Shown here: piece after piece, positions 1 through 8,082 of the stretch
Numbering within the stretch: position 1 is the stretch's first letter
Layout: each line of letters starts with the position of its first letter
Assembly: GCA_964503615.1 (NCBI GenBank)
Contig: CAZDBA010000121.1
Location: forward strand, 1-14,704
Source of the DNA: CAZDBA01 sp964503615
GTDB taxonomy: Bacteria > Planctomycetota > Planctomycetia > Pirellulales > Pirellulaceae
Length of the DNA stretch: 14,704 nt
Direction of reading: 5' to 3'
Notes under the pieces: model-generated
Seen by the model: only the letters and a program-made list of their open reading frames with translations
The model's database searches: none
What the model was told of the DNA's origin: nothing
Program-made: the position numbers and the translations under genes

Positions 1-1
1 G

Positions 2-1693
2 AATAGGCTCGAAAAACTTAGCAAGATGGTTTTAAAACTGGACGAGATCTCTGACATCTATATGCCTTCCGTTGCCGATTTGCTGCAAAAGGGGGCCGAT
101 GCGCCGACAGGTCCTCCACAACCGGGGCAACCTCAAAGTGGGCAGCCTCAAAGTGGGCAACCTCAAAGCGGCCAACCAGGCCAACCACAACCAGGCCAAC
201 CACAACCAGGTCAACCACAATCTGGCCAACCACAATCTGGCCAACCGCAAAATGGTCCGCCTCAAGACGGCAAGCCCGGCGAGGGCGAATCGAGCGAGGG
301 GCCAGAAGCAGCGCCGTCTGTAAGGGATGACAAGAGTTCAGGCGCGGGCGGTGAAGGTGGACCAGCCCCAGAGGGCGAGCAACCGCCAGCTGCGCCTTCA
401 ATCAACATCCAGGAATCAACGATGGGTGAACCTGAAGAGGGGGAAGAGCAGGAGGGGGAAGCCCCACCATCACCTACAGGTCCCAGCGCACTGACCCTTC
501 CCACTGTAACACTTCAAGACAACTCGGCTCCACCCGTACAAGAACCTGCTGAGCCATCAGAGGCAAGTGAGCTGGTTGCCCAAGCCGTCCAAGCTCAGGA
601 AGAGCTTTTGATTGAGTTTCAAAAAGTTGCAGAAGAGATGCAGCAGATCGTGCAAAACCTTGAAGGCAGCACGTTCGTCAAACGATTGAAAGCGATGGCA
701 CGACTTCATTTGGAGTTGGCTTCGGACATCAACGGTATGACGTTGGGTGAGTTTGGCAATCTCGAAGCCGACGTCGAAAAACCGACCGTTGAACGCTCTC
801 GATTGCTTGCTGAGCGGGAATTGCACCATGGCAAAACAACCTCAAACATTCAGGAAGACTTAGAGGCTTACGTAAATCGAGTCAACATAGCCCAATATCA
901 GACAGTCCTGGACGAGATGAAAAGCTACGAAGTTGTAGAACAACTTGGGGCAGTGTCTGAAAAAATCGCAATCAACGAAACCGGTGGCTCGATTGCTCAC
1001 GCTGAATTGCTGGCCGACATTTTCGATCGTTGGGCCGAAGAGTTGGTTCCTGCTGCTGGGGAACCAGGTGAACCTGGTGAACCTGGTGAGGGAGAGGCTG
1101 CCAGTTTGCCTCCAGAGCTTATTCTGGAAATCATGAAAATCCTGGAAAAGGAAATATCGCTTCGCGAAGAAACGCGATCTGTTCAGCAGGCAAAGCCTCA
1201 ACTGGCAGAAGATAAATTTGCCGCAGACGCGGAATCATTGGCAGACACTCAAAACGACTTGATCGAGCGAACGGAAGAAGTGATCGCTTCGATAATGGAA
1301 TTGGAAAACGCAAGCGCCTTTAGCAACGAAGTTGGCACGTTGTCAGCAGCTAATCTTGCAATGAACGATGCTTTCGATTCGCTTCTGGAGCCTGACACCG
1401 GTGCACCTGCGATCGCTGCCGAAACGGAAGCTATTGAACAACTGTTAGCAGCCAACCGCGCTCCTCCCTCAGGTGGTGGAGGCAGCGGCGGTACGAACCC
1501 AGGTGACGGTGATCGATTCGGCGTCGCTGTTGGCGGTTCGCCGTTGGCTTTGCTGGGTCAGTCCGAGCAAGAGGATGCAAAAATCGAGGAGCGCACCGTA
1601 ATACAAGCCACTGGAAAATCAGGCGATGAGATTGCTGAAGAGTTCCGGTATGGAATGGACCGATACTTCCAGGCTTTGGAAAAAAGTAGATAA
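2..1693 (+). CDS. C-terminal part of a large coiled-coil protein with Pro/Gln-rich repeats (5' truncated by the window)
   Basis: The frame is open from the first bases of the window, with residues NRLEKLSK before the first Met at base 26. Those residues look like the inside of a helix, so the gene most likely starts upstream of the window. From the Met at 26, visible parts in order are: a low-complexity tract of GQPQS/GQPQP pentapeptides (about residues 30-82); an acidic Pro/Gly/Glu linker to about 175; helical, probably coiled-coil sequence (about 180-335); a short collagen-like GEP triplet run near 346-356; more charged helix (about 360-470); a Gly-rich hinge (GGGGSGG, about 483-489); and a final helix ending FQALEKSR. 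No enzyme motif is seen. The next gene starts 29 bases downstream on the same strand, suggesting one operon. From memory, long helical proteins like this sit in planctomycete clusters with MoxR/VWA-type genes, but that part lies outside the window. Function is unknown; a scaffold or envelope role is only a guess. Confidence 0.8.
   Translation, partial: NRLEKLSKMVLKLDEISDIYMPSVADLLQKGADAPTGPPQPGQPQSGQPQSGQPQSGQPGQPQPGQPQPGQPQSGQPQSGQPQNGPPQDGKPGEGESSEGPEAAPSVRDDKSSGAGGEGGPAPEGEQPPAAPSINIQESTMGEPEEGEEQEGEAPPSPTGPSALTLPTVTLQDNSAPPVQEPAEPSEASELVAQAVQAQEELLIEFQKVAEEMQQIVQNLEGSTFVKRLKAMARLHLELASDINGMTLGEFGNLEADVEKPTVERSRLLAERELHHGKTTSNIQEDLEAYVNRVNIAQYQTVLDEMKSYEVVEQLGAVSEKIAINETGGSIAHAELLADIFDRWAEELVPAAGEPGEPGEPGEGEAASLPPELILEIMKILEKEISLREETRSVQQAKPQLAEDKFAADAESLADTQNDLIERTEEVIASIMELENASAFSNEVGTLSAANLAMNDAFDSLLEPDTGAPAIAAETEAIEQLLAANRAPPSGGGGSGGTNPGDGDRFGVAVGGSPLALLGQSEQEDAKIEERTVIQATGKSGDEIAEEFRYGMDRYFQALEKSR
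113..271 (+). repeat. 15-base tandem repeat coding (Q-P-Q-S/P-G)n
   Basis: About ten units of 15 bases run through this stretch, for example CAACCTCAAAGTGGG at 128-142 and CAACCACAATCTGGC at 212-226 and 227-241. One shortened 9-base unit, CAACCAGGC, lies at 173-181. All units keep the reading frame and code for Gln-Pro-Gln-Ser/Pro-Gly. Near-identical neighbouring units in three sub-families (CCTCAAAGT, CCACAACCA and CCACAATCT types) indicate recent local duplication, so copy number may vary between strains. The encoded segment should be disordered and act as a flexible spacer. Confidence 0.85.
1058..1096 (+). repeat. Short collagen-like GEP triplet repeat inside the first gene
   Basis: Three near-identical 9-base units of the GGTGAACCT type code for Gly-Glu-Pro repeats, followed by GEGE. 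They interrupt the charged helical part of the first protein and probably form a flexible break between two helical segments. Confidence 0.6.
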
Positions 1694-1722
1694 CGATCGA
1701 AAACTTACGAACAATCAAAACT

Positions 1723-2766
1723 ATGAATAGCTTTATAAAAACATCTTTGATCGTGGCCTGTTTCGCCTTGGGGTTTGCAGGGACCTGCCATGCTCAACTG
1801 GAGGTTCTGGACATACGTGAAGGGACTGGTATCCCCAGCGAGGTCCGGGCCATCTATGAAAAAGGGGCTGACTACCTTGCTTCCACCCAACTGGAAGACG
1901 GTAACTGGGAAACCAGTCAGGAAACTAAAGAATGTGGCATCTGCGGGCTATGTGTGATGGCGTTTCTTTCGACGGGAGAAGATCCAAATTTCGGCAAGTA
2001 CTCGCAGAATATCCGCAAAGCTTTGCAGTTCATCATCCGCAAGCAGGACAAATCGGGCTACATTCCTGGCAACATGTACTCGCATGGATTTGCCATGTTG
2101 GCACTTGCCGAAGCTTATGGGGCTGTAGACGACGAACGATTTTGGGCGGGCGAAGAGAAAGAAGGCGTGCGAACTATTGGCGAGTCGCTTGAGTTGGCAG
2201 TTCGAATGGCGCTAACTTCGCAGAAGAATAATCCAAGAAAAGCTTGGCGTTACGCACCCACTGCACAGGACGCTGACACCTCGGTCGCAGGCGCGGTCAT
2301 CATGGGATTGCTGGCGGCGCAAAATGCGGGCATCGAAGTCCCGGACGCGTCGATCGATGCGGCTTTGGCATACATGAAGAGCCTGACCACACCATCTGGC
2401 GAGGTCGGTTACACCGGACCCATGGGCCGCAGTTGGGCAAGGTCCGCGATCGCTTGTCTGGTCTTTTCGATCGGCAAACACAAAGATTGGGAACAATACG
2501 AATCGACCAAAAAGTTTATCACGAACAATTTCCAGGAGACAGGAAATTGGCCTTTCTATACGCGTTATTATCAGGCTCAAGCTCTGTTCCAATCAGACTA
2601 CGAGACTTGGGAGCTATGGAATGCGGACACGATTAAAACAATTCAAAACATTCAAAAGGAAAACGGAGAGATACCGGGTAGCGCCCATGGCGTAGCCTAC
2701 TCAACCTCAATGTCACTTTTGGCTTTAGCACTCAACTACCGGTTTCTACCGATTTACGAGCGATAG
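1723..2766 (+). CDS. Secreted prenyltransferase/squalene-oxidase repeat (alpha-toroid) protein
   Basis: The protein has 347 residues with a likely Sec signal peptide (hydrophobic residues 8-20; probable cleavage after CHA at 22-24). The mature part matches the alpha/alpha-toroid repeat family that includes squalene-hopene cyclase and prenyltransferase beta subunits. Signs are a QW-type motif Q56-x3-G60-x-W62, a related QETGNW at 271-276, the helix-turn pattern YSHGFAMLALAEAYG at 119-133, DADTS at 183-187 and a C-terminal SLLALALNYR helix. At under 350 residues it is about half a squalene-hopene cyclase and shows no DxDD cyclase acid motif, so it is probably a binding or structural relative, not a terpene cyclase. 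A Cys cluster C71-x2-C74-x2-C77 is unusual. It starts 29 bases after the first gene and ends 8 bases before the next, so the three are probably one transcript. No strong ribosome binding site is seen. Confident in family, not in function. Confidence 0.85.
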   Translation: MNSFIKTSLIVACFALGFAGTCHAQLEVLDIREGTGIPSEVRAIYEKGADYLASTQLEDGNWETSQETKECGICGLCVMAFLSTGEDPNFGKYSQNIRKALQFIIRKQDKSGYIPGNMYSHGFAMLALAEAYGAVDDERFWAGEEKEGVRTIGESLELAVRMALTSQKNNPRKAWRYAPTAQDADTSVAGAVIMGLLAAQNAGIEVPDASIDAALAYMKSLTTPSGEVGYTGPMGRSWARSAIACLVFSIGKHKDWEQYESTKKFITNNFQETGNWPFYTRYYQAQALFQSDYETWELWNADTIKTIQNIQKENGEIPGSAHGVAYSTSMSLLALALNYRFLPIYER

Positions 2767-2774
2767 ACGATCCT

Positions 2775-5700
2775 ATGAATTACATTTCAAACACTTTTTC
2801 GCGAGCTCTGTTCGCAGTTTCCTTCTTTGCCTTTCTCGGCTTTGGCATGATCGCTGAAGGCGGGGCTCAAATTCGAATTGAACGAGTTGAAATAGGCCCT
2901 GAGATGCGGATTGAATTAGAGGGAAACCGACCTGTTGTTCGTAGAGCACAGCGGGGGCCGCTGAACCTCGCTGAACCCAAGAAAGTTTTTCGCGAGATCG
3001 ACACACAGCCTTTGATCGCCTGGCACAATGGCAACGTGTTGCCTGGCAAGCTAACGCAGGGTACCGACTCAAAGTTGTCGTGGGACTCTGACCTGTTTCA
3101 CGGCGAGTTGCAAATCGACTTTGCTGCGATCGACAACGTTCGTTTTCCCCGTGACGAGGCGAAGCAATCGACCAACGAAAAGTACTTAGTGCATACTAAG
3201 TCCGGTAACAAGCTATTTGGAAACGTTACGCGAATCGAAAATGACATTCTTGTTCTTGATTCAAAACGGCACGGCGAGCTACCAATCAATCTAAACAGCG
3301 TCTCACGGATCGTTGATCTTGAGAATGCTGGTTATGTCTTTGTCGGAATGTCTGACCTGGAGGCTTGGACCTCCTTGAAAAACAAAAAGGATCGCTGGAG
3401 CGTGACCGATTCTGGCACACTGTTCAGCAAGCAAAAAATGATCGACTTGCAACTCGAGACCGAGATGCCGGACGCGGTTCAAATTGAACTAGTCATTCGA
3501 TGGGACAAACACCTGGATTTTGAATTGGGCTTGGGTGCTCCCACCAGCAAAGAGATGATCGCCCGCATGCCACGCCTTGAGACCTGGACCGATGCGCTTG
3601 TCTTGAATAAGGAAGATGATTTTGACATCGTCTACGATTCGTTCGATTTAAACTCGAAGCGAATGGAGTTGCAAATTCAATGGAACCGAAAAACAAATCT
3701 GGTGATCATTCGAAACGAAAGGGGCGAAGAACTTTGCCGAAGCGAAGTACCCGGAGATATCAACGGAATCAATGATGGTATCTACTTGGCGAACAGGCAT
3801 GGTGACCTTCAGGTTGAGACGTTACAAATCAGCAAAACAGCGGCAGGCTACGACCCTTCCAAAATCGGTGTTCAATCGACGGACAACCAGGCCGCCTACG
3901 GGAAACTGGTCGGGTTCGATGGCAAGACTTGGATCGTTCAGCCTGATTCGGGAGAAGCTTCCGAGAAAAAATCGGTTCCAGCGGACAAGTTCCGCTCTGC
4001 GATTCTGGACCTGTCAAGGGAAACGAAATCGAGTTCAAACAATGTGCTGGTCCGATACCAGGACGGTTCGAACTTGACCGGAAAGCTTGTAAGCATCGCG
4101 GACAACACCTTAAACCTTGAGACGGACTATTCCAGTCAACCTGTCGCCTCCAATTTAGAAGGGGCATCTCTCGTTCGGTTTCTATCTGACCCTGAAACGG
4201 TTGATCAATTGAAGTTAGCTGGCAAGCATCGTTTGCTGACCGAATATGGCGAGCTACTGGGGCAGGTCTATGCAGGGACAGGAAAAGCGAAGGATGTCAT
4301 TCGTTGGCAACCGGTCGGATGCCAATCAGGCCTCCCACTGACCAATGCCGACACCAAAATCATGCTTACAGAAGATTCAAAAGACTCGAAGGTGAACGTT
4401 GATAGTGATGGCCAGCAATGGCCCGACGCAATCTACTTTAAGAATAAAGATACAATCCCGTGTCGTATCGTTTCCATCGACGATCAGGGAGTCGAGTTTG
4501 AGTCATTTGCTGAAAAAGGCCGTGTTGCGCATTCGCTGGTAAAGGCAATTGACTTTTCACAGGCTGAATTGGGCGGGCTGGTTTCGTTTCAGAATGCGGG
4601 ATGGGTATTCACGCAAGACGCGCAAGAAACCCGGCAAGAACAAGAAGAAGACGGACCAAACAGACAGGATACCCCTACGGCGATTGAGATAACGGGGCCA
4701 AACAGTTTGGTCGTTCGAGGAGAAGAACGTTTTGGTCATCAATCGCTGGCTGCGATTGGTTCACTCAAGTTCACGCTTGAGTGGAAGGCCGGTTCTTACA
4801 GCGAGGTCGAAGTTCGAGAGTTCTTGCGTTCACCACTGGACCCAACGGGCGGACTAGGGGCCAAAATCGCACTACGCGATAAAACGGTTATGGTATCTGC
4901 ACTCAATAGGACTCGCCGCGTTCAGAGCTCGCGGGCTACTGCTGAAGACAACAAGGCTGAAATTGAATTTTTGTTCGACGGTCAAAAGCTGATTGTCAAC
5001 GTTAACGGAAACTTAACCGGTTCGTTTCCGATCGACCCCAAAGTCATAAAAGGGTCAGCGATTTCCCTAAAGGTTAACGGATTCGCGGGAGTAACCGTCA
5101 AAGACGTTCTCACTGAGACCTACGCATCCGAAGCGACTCCTGTTTTTATCCAACGGGACAAACTGGAACATTTGATGACGATCCCCCGTTTGCAAAAGAA
5201 AGACCCGCCAACACATATCCTCTGTGGTCGAAATCGGGATTTTTTGCGGGGCAAATTGACTGGACTGGATCGAAACAAGGTACGGTTCCAGTCGCAGCGA
5301 GATGACTTTGTCTTTGAGCGAGATTTGGTCTCCAGCCTTGTGTGGCTTCATGCAAACCCAACCGATGAAAACTCTGGTGAGAATCAGGAGGAAGAAAAGA
5401 CGAAAGACTTGGATCCCAATGACTCAAACCAAGTCGTACAGGTTTTGATGAACGGCGGAAAACGGCTGACGGTTAAAGCTGAGAAATGGTCGGATGACGT
5501 GTTTGATGGTTTCTCGGATACTCTTGGCAGTTGCAGCGTTCCGATCGATGAGATCCTTGAAATTCGACTGGGCAAGTTTGCTTCTGAGGCAACTGATGTT
5601 GCCTATGCAGAGTGGGTAGCCCGACCAGCTACCGAACCCAACATCGTCGGAGGTGATAATTCTGATTTCGGAACCAGCTCTGAGTTAGTCGGCACTAAAG

Positions 5701-6122
5701 CGACCGATTTTTCTCTCAATCTATTGGACGGCTCGGAATTTAAACTGTCTAAAAATAAAGGCAAAGTGGTTGTTTTAAATTTCTGGGCCACATGGAGCGG
5801 CCCTTGTGTCCGGTCTTTACCCAGCATGATCGAGGCAGCCAACACGTTTGATCCAGACAAAGTTGTCTTTATCGCTGTCAATCAAATGGAAGCTACCGAG
5901 TTGATCAAGACTTATATCGAGCAAAAAGAATGGAAGATGACAGTGGGACTCGACAACGGTAAAGTTGGAAATCTTTTTGATGTAAGTAGCATTCCTCAGG
6001 TAGTAATCATCGACCAGGAAGGAAAGATCGCGTTCCTCGAATCGCAGTTCGGTAACAACATGCAACCTCTGGTAACAAACGCAATCGAGCGCATTGCAGG
6101 CGCCGAAGCAGTTCGGAAATAG
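2775..6122 (+). CDS. Large secreted multi-repeat protein with C-terminal TlpA-like thioredoxin domain (WSGPC)
   Basis: The protein has 1115 residues. A signal peptide spans about residues 1-31 (hydrophobic 11-26, cleavage probably after GGA). Then come about eight beta-rich repeats of 40-47 residues, starting near 79, 136, 373, 422, 485, 550, 813 and 887. They share the pattern hydrophobic pair, polar turn with G or N, then G-x-L/V, then a hydrophobic strand pair, ending in I/V-x-x-I/V. Two longer segments, about 190-355 and 635-785, resemble LamG/jelly-roll beta sandwiches. Acidic linkers lie at about 618-634 and 866-886. The end, about 965-1115, is a TlpA/AhpC-TSA-type thioredoxin fold: FSLNLLDGSEF, VVVLNFWATW, a cis-Pro-like SIPQ, then VVIIDQEG. 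Normal TlpA has WCxxC; here the first Cys is Ser1008 (codon AGC at 5796-5798) and only Cys1011 remains, so ordinary disulfide reductase activity is unlikely. Start chosen for the signal peptide and the 8-base spacing after the toroid gene. Domain repeats are my reading by eye. Confidence 0.85.
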   Translation: MNYISNTFSRALFAVSFFAFLGFGMIAEGGAQIRIERVEIGPEMRIELEGNRPVVRRAQRGPLNLAEPKKVFREIDTQPLIAWHNGNVLPGKLTQGTDSKLSWDSDLFHGELQIDFAAIDNVRFPRDEAKQSTNEKYLVHTKSGNKLFGNVTRIENDILVLDSKRHGELPINLNSVSRIVDLENAGYVFVGMSDLEAWTSLKNKKDRWSVTDSGTLFSKQKMIDLQLETEMPDAVQIELVIRWDKHLDFELGLGAPTSKEMIARMPRLETWTDALVLNKEDDFDIVYDSFDLNSKRMELQIQWNRKTNLVIIRNERGEELCRSEVPGDINGINDGIYLANRHGDLQVETLQISKTAAGYDPSKIGVQSTDNQAAYGKLVGFDGKTWIVQPDSGEASEKKSVPADKFRSAILDLSRETKSSSNNVLVRYQDGSNLTGKLVSIADNTLNLETDYSSQPVASNLEGASLVRFLSDPETVDQLKLAGKHRLLTEYGELLGQVYAGTGKAKDVIRWQPVGCQSGLPLTNADTKIMLTEDSKDSKVNVDSDGQQWPDAIYFKNKDTIPCRIVSIDDQGVEFESFAEKGRVAHSLVKAIDFSQAELGGLVSFQNAGWVFTQDAQETRQEQEEDGPNRQDTPTAIEITGPNSLVVRGEERFGHQSLAAIGSLKFTLEWKAGSYSEVEVREFLRSPLDPTGGLGAKIALRDKTVMVSALNRTRRVQSSRATAEDNKAEIEFLFDGQKLIVNVNGNLTGSFPIDPKVIKGSAISLKVNGFAGVTVKDVLTETYASEATPVFIQRDKLEHLMTIPRLQKKDPPTHILCGRNRDFLRGKLTGLDRNKVRFQSQRDDFVFERDLVSSLVWLHANPTDENSGENQEEEKTKDLDPNDSNQVVQVLMNGGKRLTVKAEKWSDDVFDGFSDTLGSCSVPIDEILEIRLGKFASEATDVAYAEWVARPATEPNIVGGDNSDFGTSSELVGTKATDFSLNLLDGSEFKLSKNKGKVVVLNFWATWSGPCVRSLPSMIEAANTFDPDKVVFIAVNQMEATELIKTYIEQKEWKMTVGLDNGKVGNLFDVSSIPQVVIIDQEGKIAFLESQFGNNMQPLVTNAIERIAGAEAVRK

Positions 6123-6423
6123 TGTTCGAGGTCGTCGGCGGACCTATATTACACGTCGGGTTACCATCTGCACTTATTGCCAAACAGGTCACACACCTTA
6201 ACGATTAATCCGGCTGTACGGCTTGAAACCGCAGACCGTGAGCATCCCGAATTTCTGGCAGTTCGATTATCTTCACTCTTGCTCGGCGGTTTCGTCCTAA
6301 TCGTTGTAGTCGATTTCATTGTGGGCAATTGCTGAATCGGTTCTTCGATATCTTCTTGGTTTTGATTGTAAGCGATCTATTCTAAGGGACATCTCCTGCC
6401 TACCGAATTTTCCGTAATGTTAA
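6123..6423. other. Non-coding interval between the three-gene unit and the flippase gene
   Basis: About 300 bases with no convincing gene. A short inverted repeat, AGGTC at 6129-6133 and GACCT at 6141-6145, just after the stop codon could be a weak terminator stem, but no T-run follows. A weak promoter-like pair lies near the right end: TTGGTT at 6356-6361, a 16-base spacer, then TATTCT at 6378-6383, about 40 bases before the flippase start. Both are low confidence. No ribosome binding site precedes the ATG at 6424. The interval most plausibly holds the end of one transcript and the promoter of the next. Confidence 0.4.
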
Positions 6424-7941
6424 ATGGCTACAGCAAGCCCTAACTCTTCAACTCAGTCCCAACCCGGCATCTCAACCGACCCGTTGATGATGGGAGTGGC
6501 ATTTGCGTTGATTTTGACTGTAGCCCAACGGCTTGTCGGATTCCTGAGGAACATCCTTTTCTGCCGCTACCTGACAGATGAACAGTTAGGCCAGTGGTCA
6601 ATGATTTACAGTGTCGTTCTGCTACTGGCGCCGCTGGCGGTACTTGGCCTGCCGGGATCGTTTGGCCGATTTGTGGAACATTACCAGCGTCGCGGACAAC
6701 TGCGGACGTTTCTGAAACGCACCAATACGATTTGTTTGGCTACGACCTGCGCGATGGCAGCCATTCTATTTGCGTTTCCAGCAAAACTCTCTTGGATCAT
6801 CTTTCGTGATCCAGACCAAGTCGAATTGATCAGAGCGGTTGGTTTTGCTTTGATTTGTGTGACTTGCATCAACTACATTACCTCTCTTTTAGAAGCTCTT
6901 CGCCAGGTTCGCATCGTTACGTTGATGCGATTTACGGCTTCGATTTTATTTGCGATCCTTTCACTGACGTTGTTGGGCCTTTGGCAGGAGGGAACAACAG
7001 CGGTCACGGTCGGATTTGGCGTGGGAACATGCCTCGCTTGTTTGCCTGCGATTTGGTTCCTTCGGAAAAATCGCGATGGAATCACCTCTGATGGTGAGCC
7101 GCTGACACATTCAGCGATGTGGAGACGAATCGCGCCTTATGCGATGTGGATGTGGACCAGTAACTTGATTCACAACATGATCGAAGTCGCTGATCGGTAT
7201 ATGCTGATTCACTGGGCACAGGGAACCGCCGAACAGGCACAGTCCTTTGTCGGTCAGTACCATAGCGGACGTGTGATCCCAACCGTTTTGGTCGGTGTCG
7301 CAACCATGTTGGCTGGTGTTCTGATGCCTTACATGACCGCTTTGTGGGAGCAGGGCGAAAAACACAATGCAGTCAAACAAGTAAACCGAACGATCAAACT
7401 GGTTGCTTTGGGCTTCACAATGGTCGGAACCGGAGTCCTCGTATTGGCTCCCTACCTATTCGATATTGTGTTGCAAGGTCGCTACGATGATGGGCTTGCA
7501 GTGTTACCACTGACGTTTGTTTATTGCACTTGGTTCTCGTTGTTTATCGTCGCTCAGAACTATCTATGGGTTTCAGAAAAAGGCAAATTCACAGCCTGCG
7601 TTCTGGCGATTGGCTTAATAACCAACATTGTGCTGAACTCGATAATGATCCCGTATTTTGGTTTGTATGGAGCGGTTTACGCAACAGCCAGCGCTAATGG
7701 TGTCATCCTCATGCTGAACTTACTTCTTAACTGGCGGTTCGGTGCACGGCCCGATCGTGGAATCTGGTTAGTCGCGCTTTCTCCGATGGTACTGCTGCTT
7801 CCTGTGCAAATGTGCTTGTTTGCCGCTGCGGTAATCTTGATACTTTGCGCTAGAAGTTCACTACTAATAACCTCTGAAGAGCGAGAAGAGATCGAAAACC
7901 TGTTTCAATCCTGCATCGGAAAACTGACCAACAGACGCTGA
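6424..7941 (+). CDS. Polysaccharide/lipid-linked oligosaccharide flippase (MATE/Wzx superfamily membrane protein)
   Basis: The protein has 505 residues and is mostly hydrophobic, with about 12 to 14 membrane segments starting near residue 22. The N-terminal half has the typical RLVGFLRNILFCRYL segment (about 36-50) followed by LGQWSMIYSV, as in polysaccharide-synthesis flippases. A mid-protein DRYM (257-260) lies near the usual position of a conserved Asp-Arg. The C-terminal half has the NIVLNSIMIPYFGLYGA pattern (401-417) followed by AVYATASANG, a hallmark of the family's second half. Length is normal. By family it would flip lipid-linked saccharide units across the inner membrane for exopolysaccharide or surface glycan assembly. 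No glycosyltransferase or polymerase neighbours are in the window, so the substrate cannot be named. The first 20 residues are polar and Ser/Thr-rich. It faces the ATPase gene convergently. Confidence 0.88.
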   Translation: MATASPNSSTQSQPGISTDPLMMGVAFALILTVAQRLVGFLRNILFCRYLTDEQLGQWSMIYSVVLLLAPLAVLGLPGSFGRFVEHYQRRGQLRTFLKRTNTICLATTCAMAAILFAFPAKLSWIIFRDPDQVELIRAVGFALICVTCINYITSLLEALRQVRIVTLMRFTASILFAILSLTLLGLWQEGTTAVTVGFGVGTCLACLPAIWFLRKNRDGITSDGEPLTHSAMWRRIAPYAMWMWTSNLIHNMIEVADRYMLIHWAQGTAEQAQSFVGQYHSGRVIPTVLVGVATMLAGVLMPYMTALWEQGEKHNAVKQVNRTIKLVALGFTMVGTGVLVLAPYLFDIVLQGRYDDGLAVLPLTFVYCTWFSLFIVAQNYLWVSEKGKFTACVLAIGLITNIVLNSIMIPYFGLYGAVYATASANGVILMLNLLLNWRFGARPDRGIWLVALSPMVLLLPVQMCLFAAAVILILCARSSLLITSEEREEIENLFQSCIGKLTNRR

Positions 7942-8019
7942 TTGAGCCACCACGTTACTGGGCGCTGAGCACCCCGTAGCTTGAACGACCAACGGCTTGC
8001 ATATTGATTGACTTGAAGG

Positions 8020-8068
8020 GGTGGTCTAGCTCTCTACAAGCAAACTGCTTCTGCCTGTCTAAACCACC
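8020..8068. terminator. Possible bidirectional terminator between convergent genes
   Basis: Between the stop codons of the flippase (+) and the ATPase (-), GGTGGTCTA at 8020-8028 pairs with TAAACCACC at 8060-8068 (8 of 9 Watson-Crick pairs, the ninth possible as G-T in one orientation). Inside the loop is a second hairpin, AAGCA/TGCTT around AAC (8038-8050). No strong T-run lies on either side, so this is only a candidate. Confidence 0.3.
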
Positions 8069-8082
8069 GCATTCCAATTCAT

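Noticed and set aside
18..401. Open minus-strand frame with Val/Gly-rich repeats opposite the first gene
   Set aside because: It is the antisense reading of the Gln-Pro repeat; repeat DNA of 15-base period stays open in several frames, and the translation has no domain character.
1723..1797. Lipoprotein signal in the toroid protein (Cys22 after FAGT)
   Set aside because: The residues before the Cys (A-G-T) do not fit a lipobox, while CHA|Q just after fits a normal signal peptidase I site.
6123..6423. Small gene in the gap before the flippase
   Set aside because: No frame gives a start, ribosome site and protein-like composition together.
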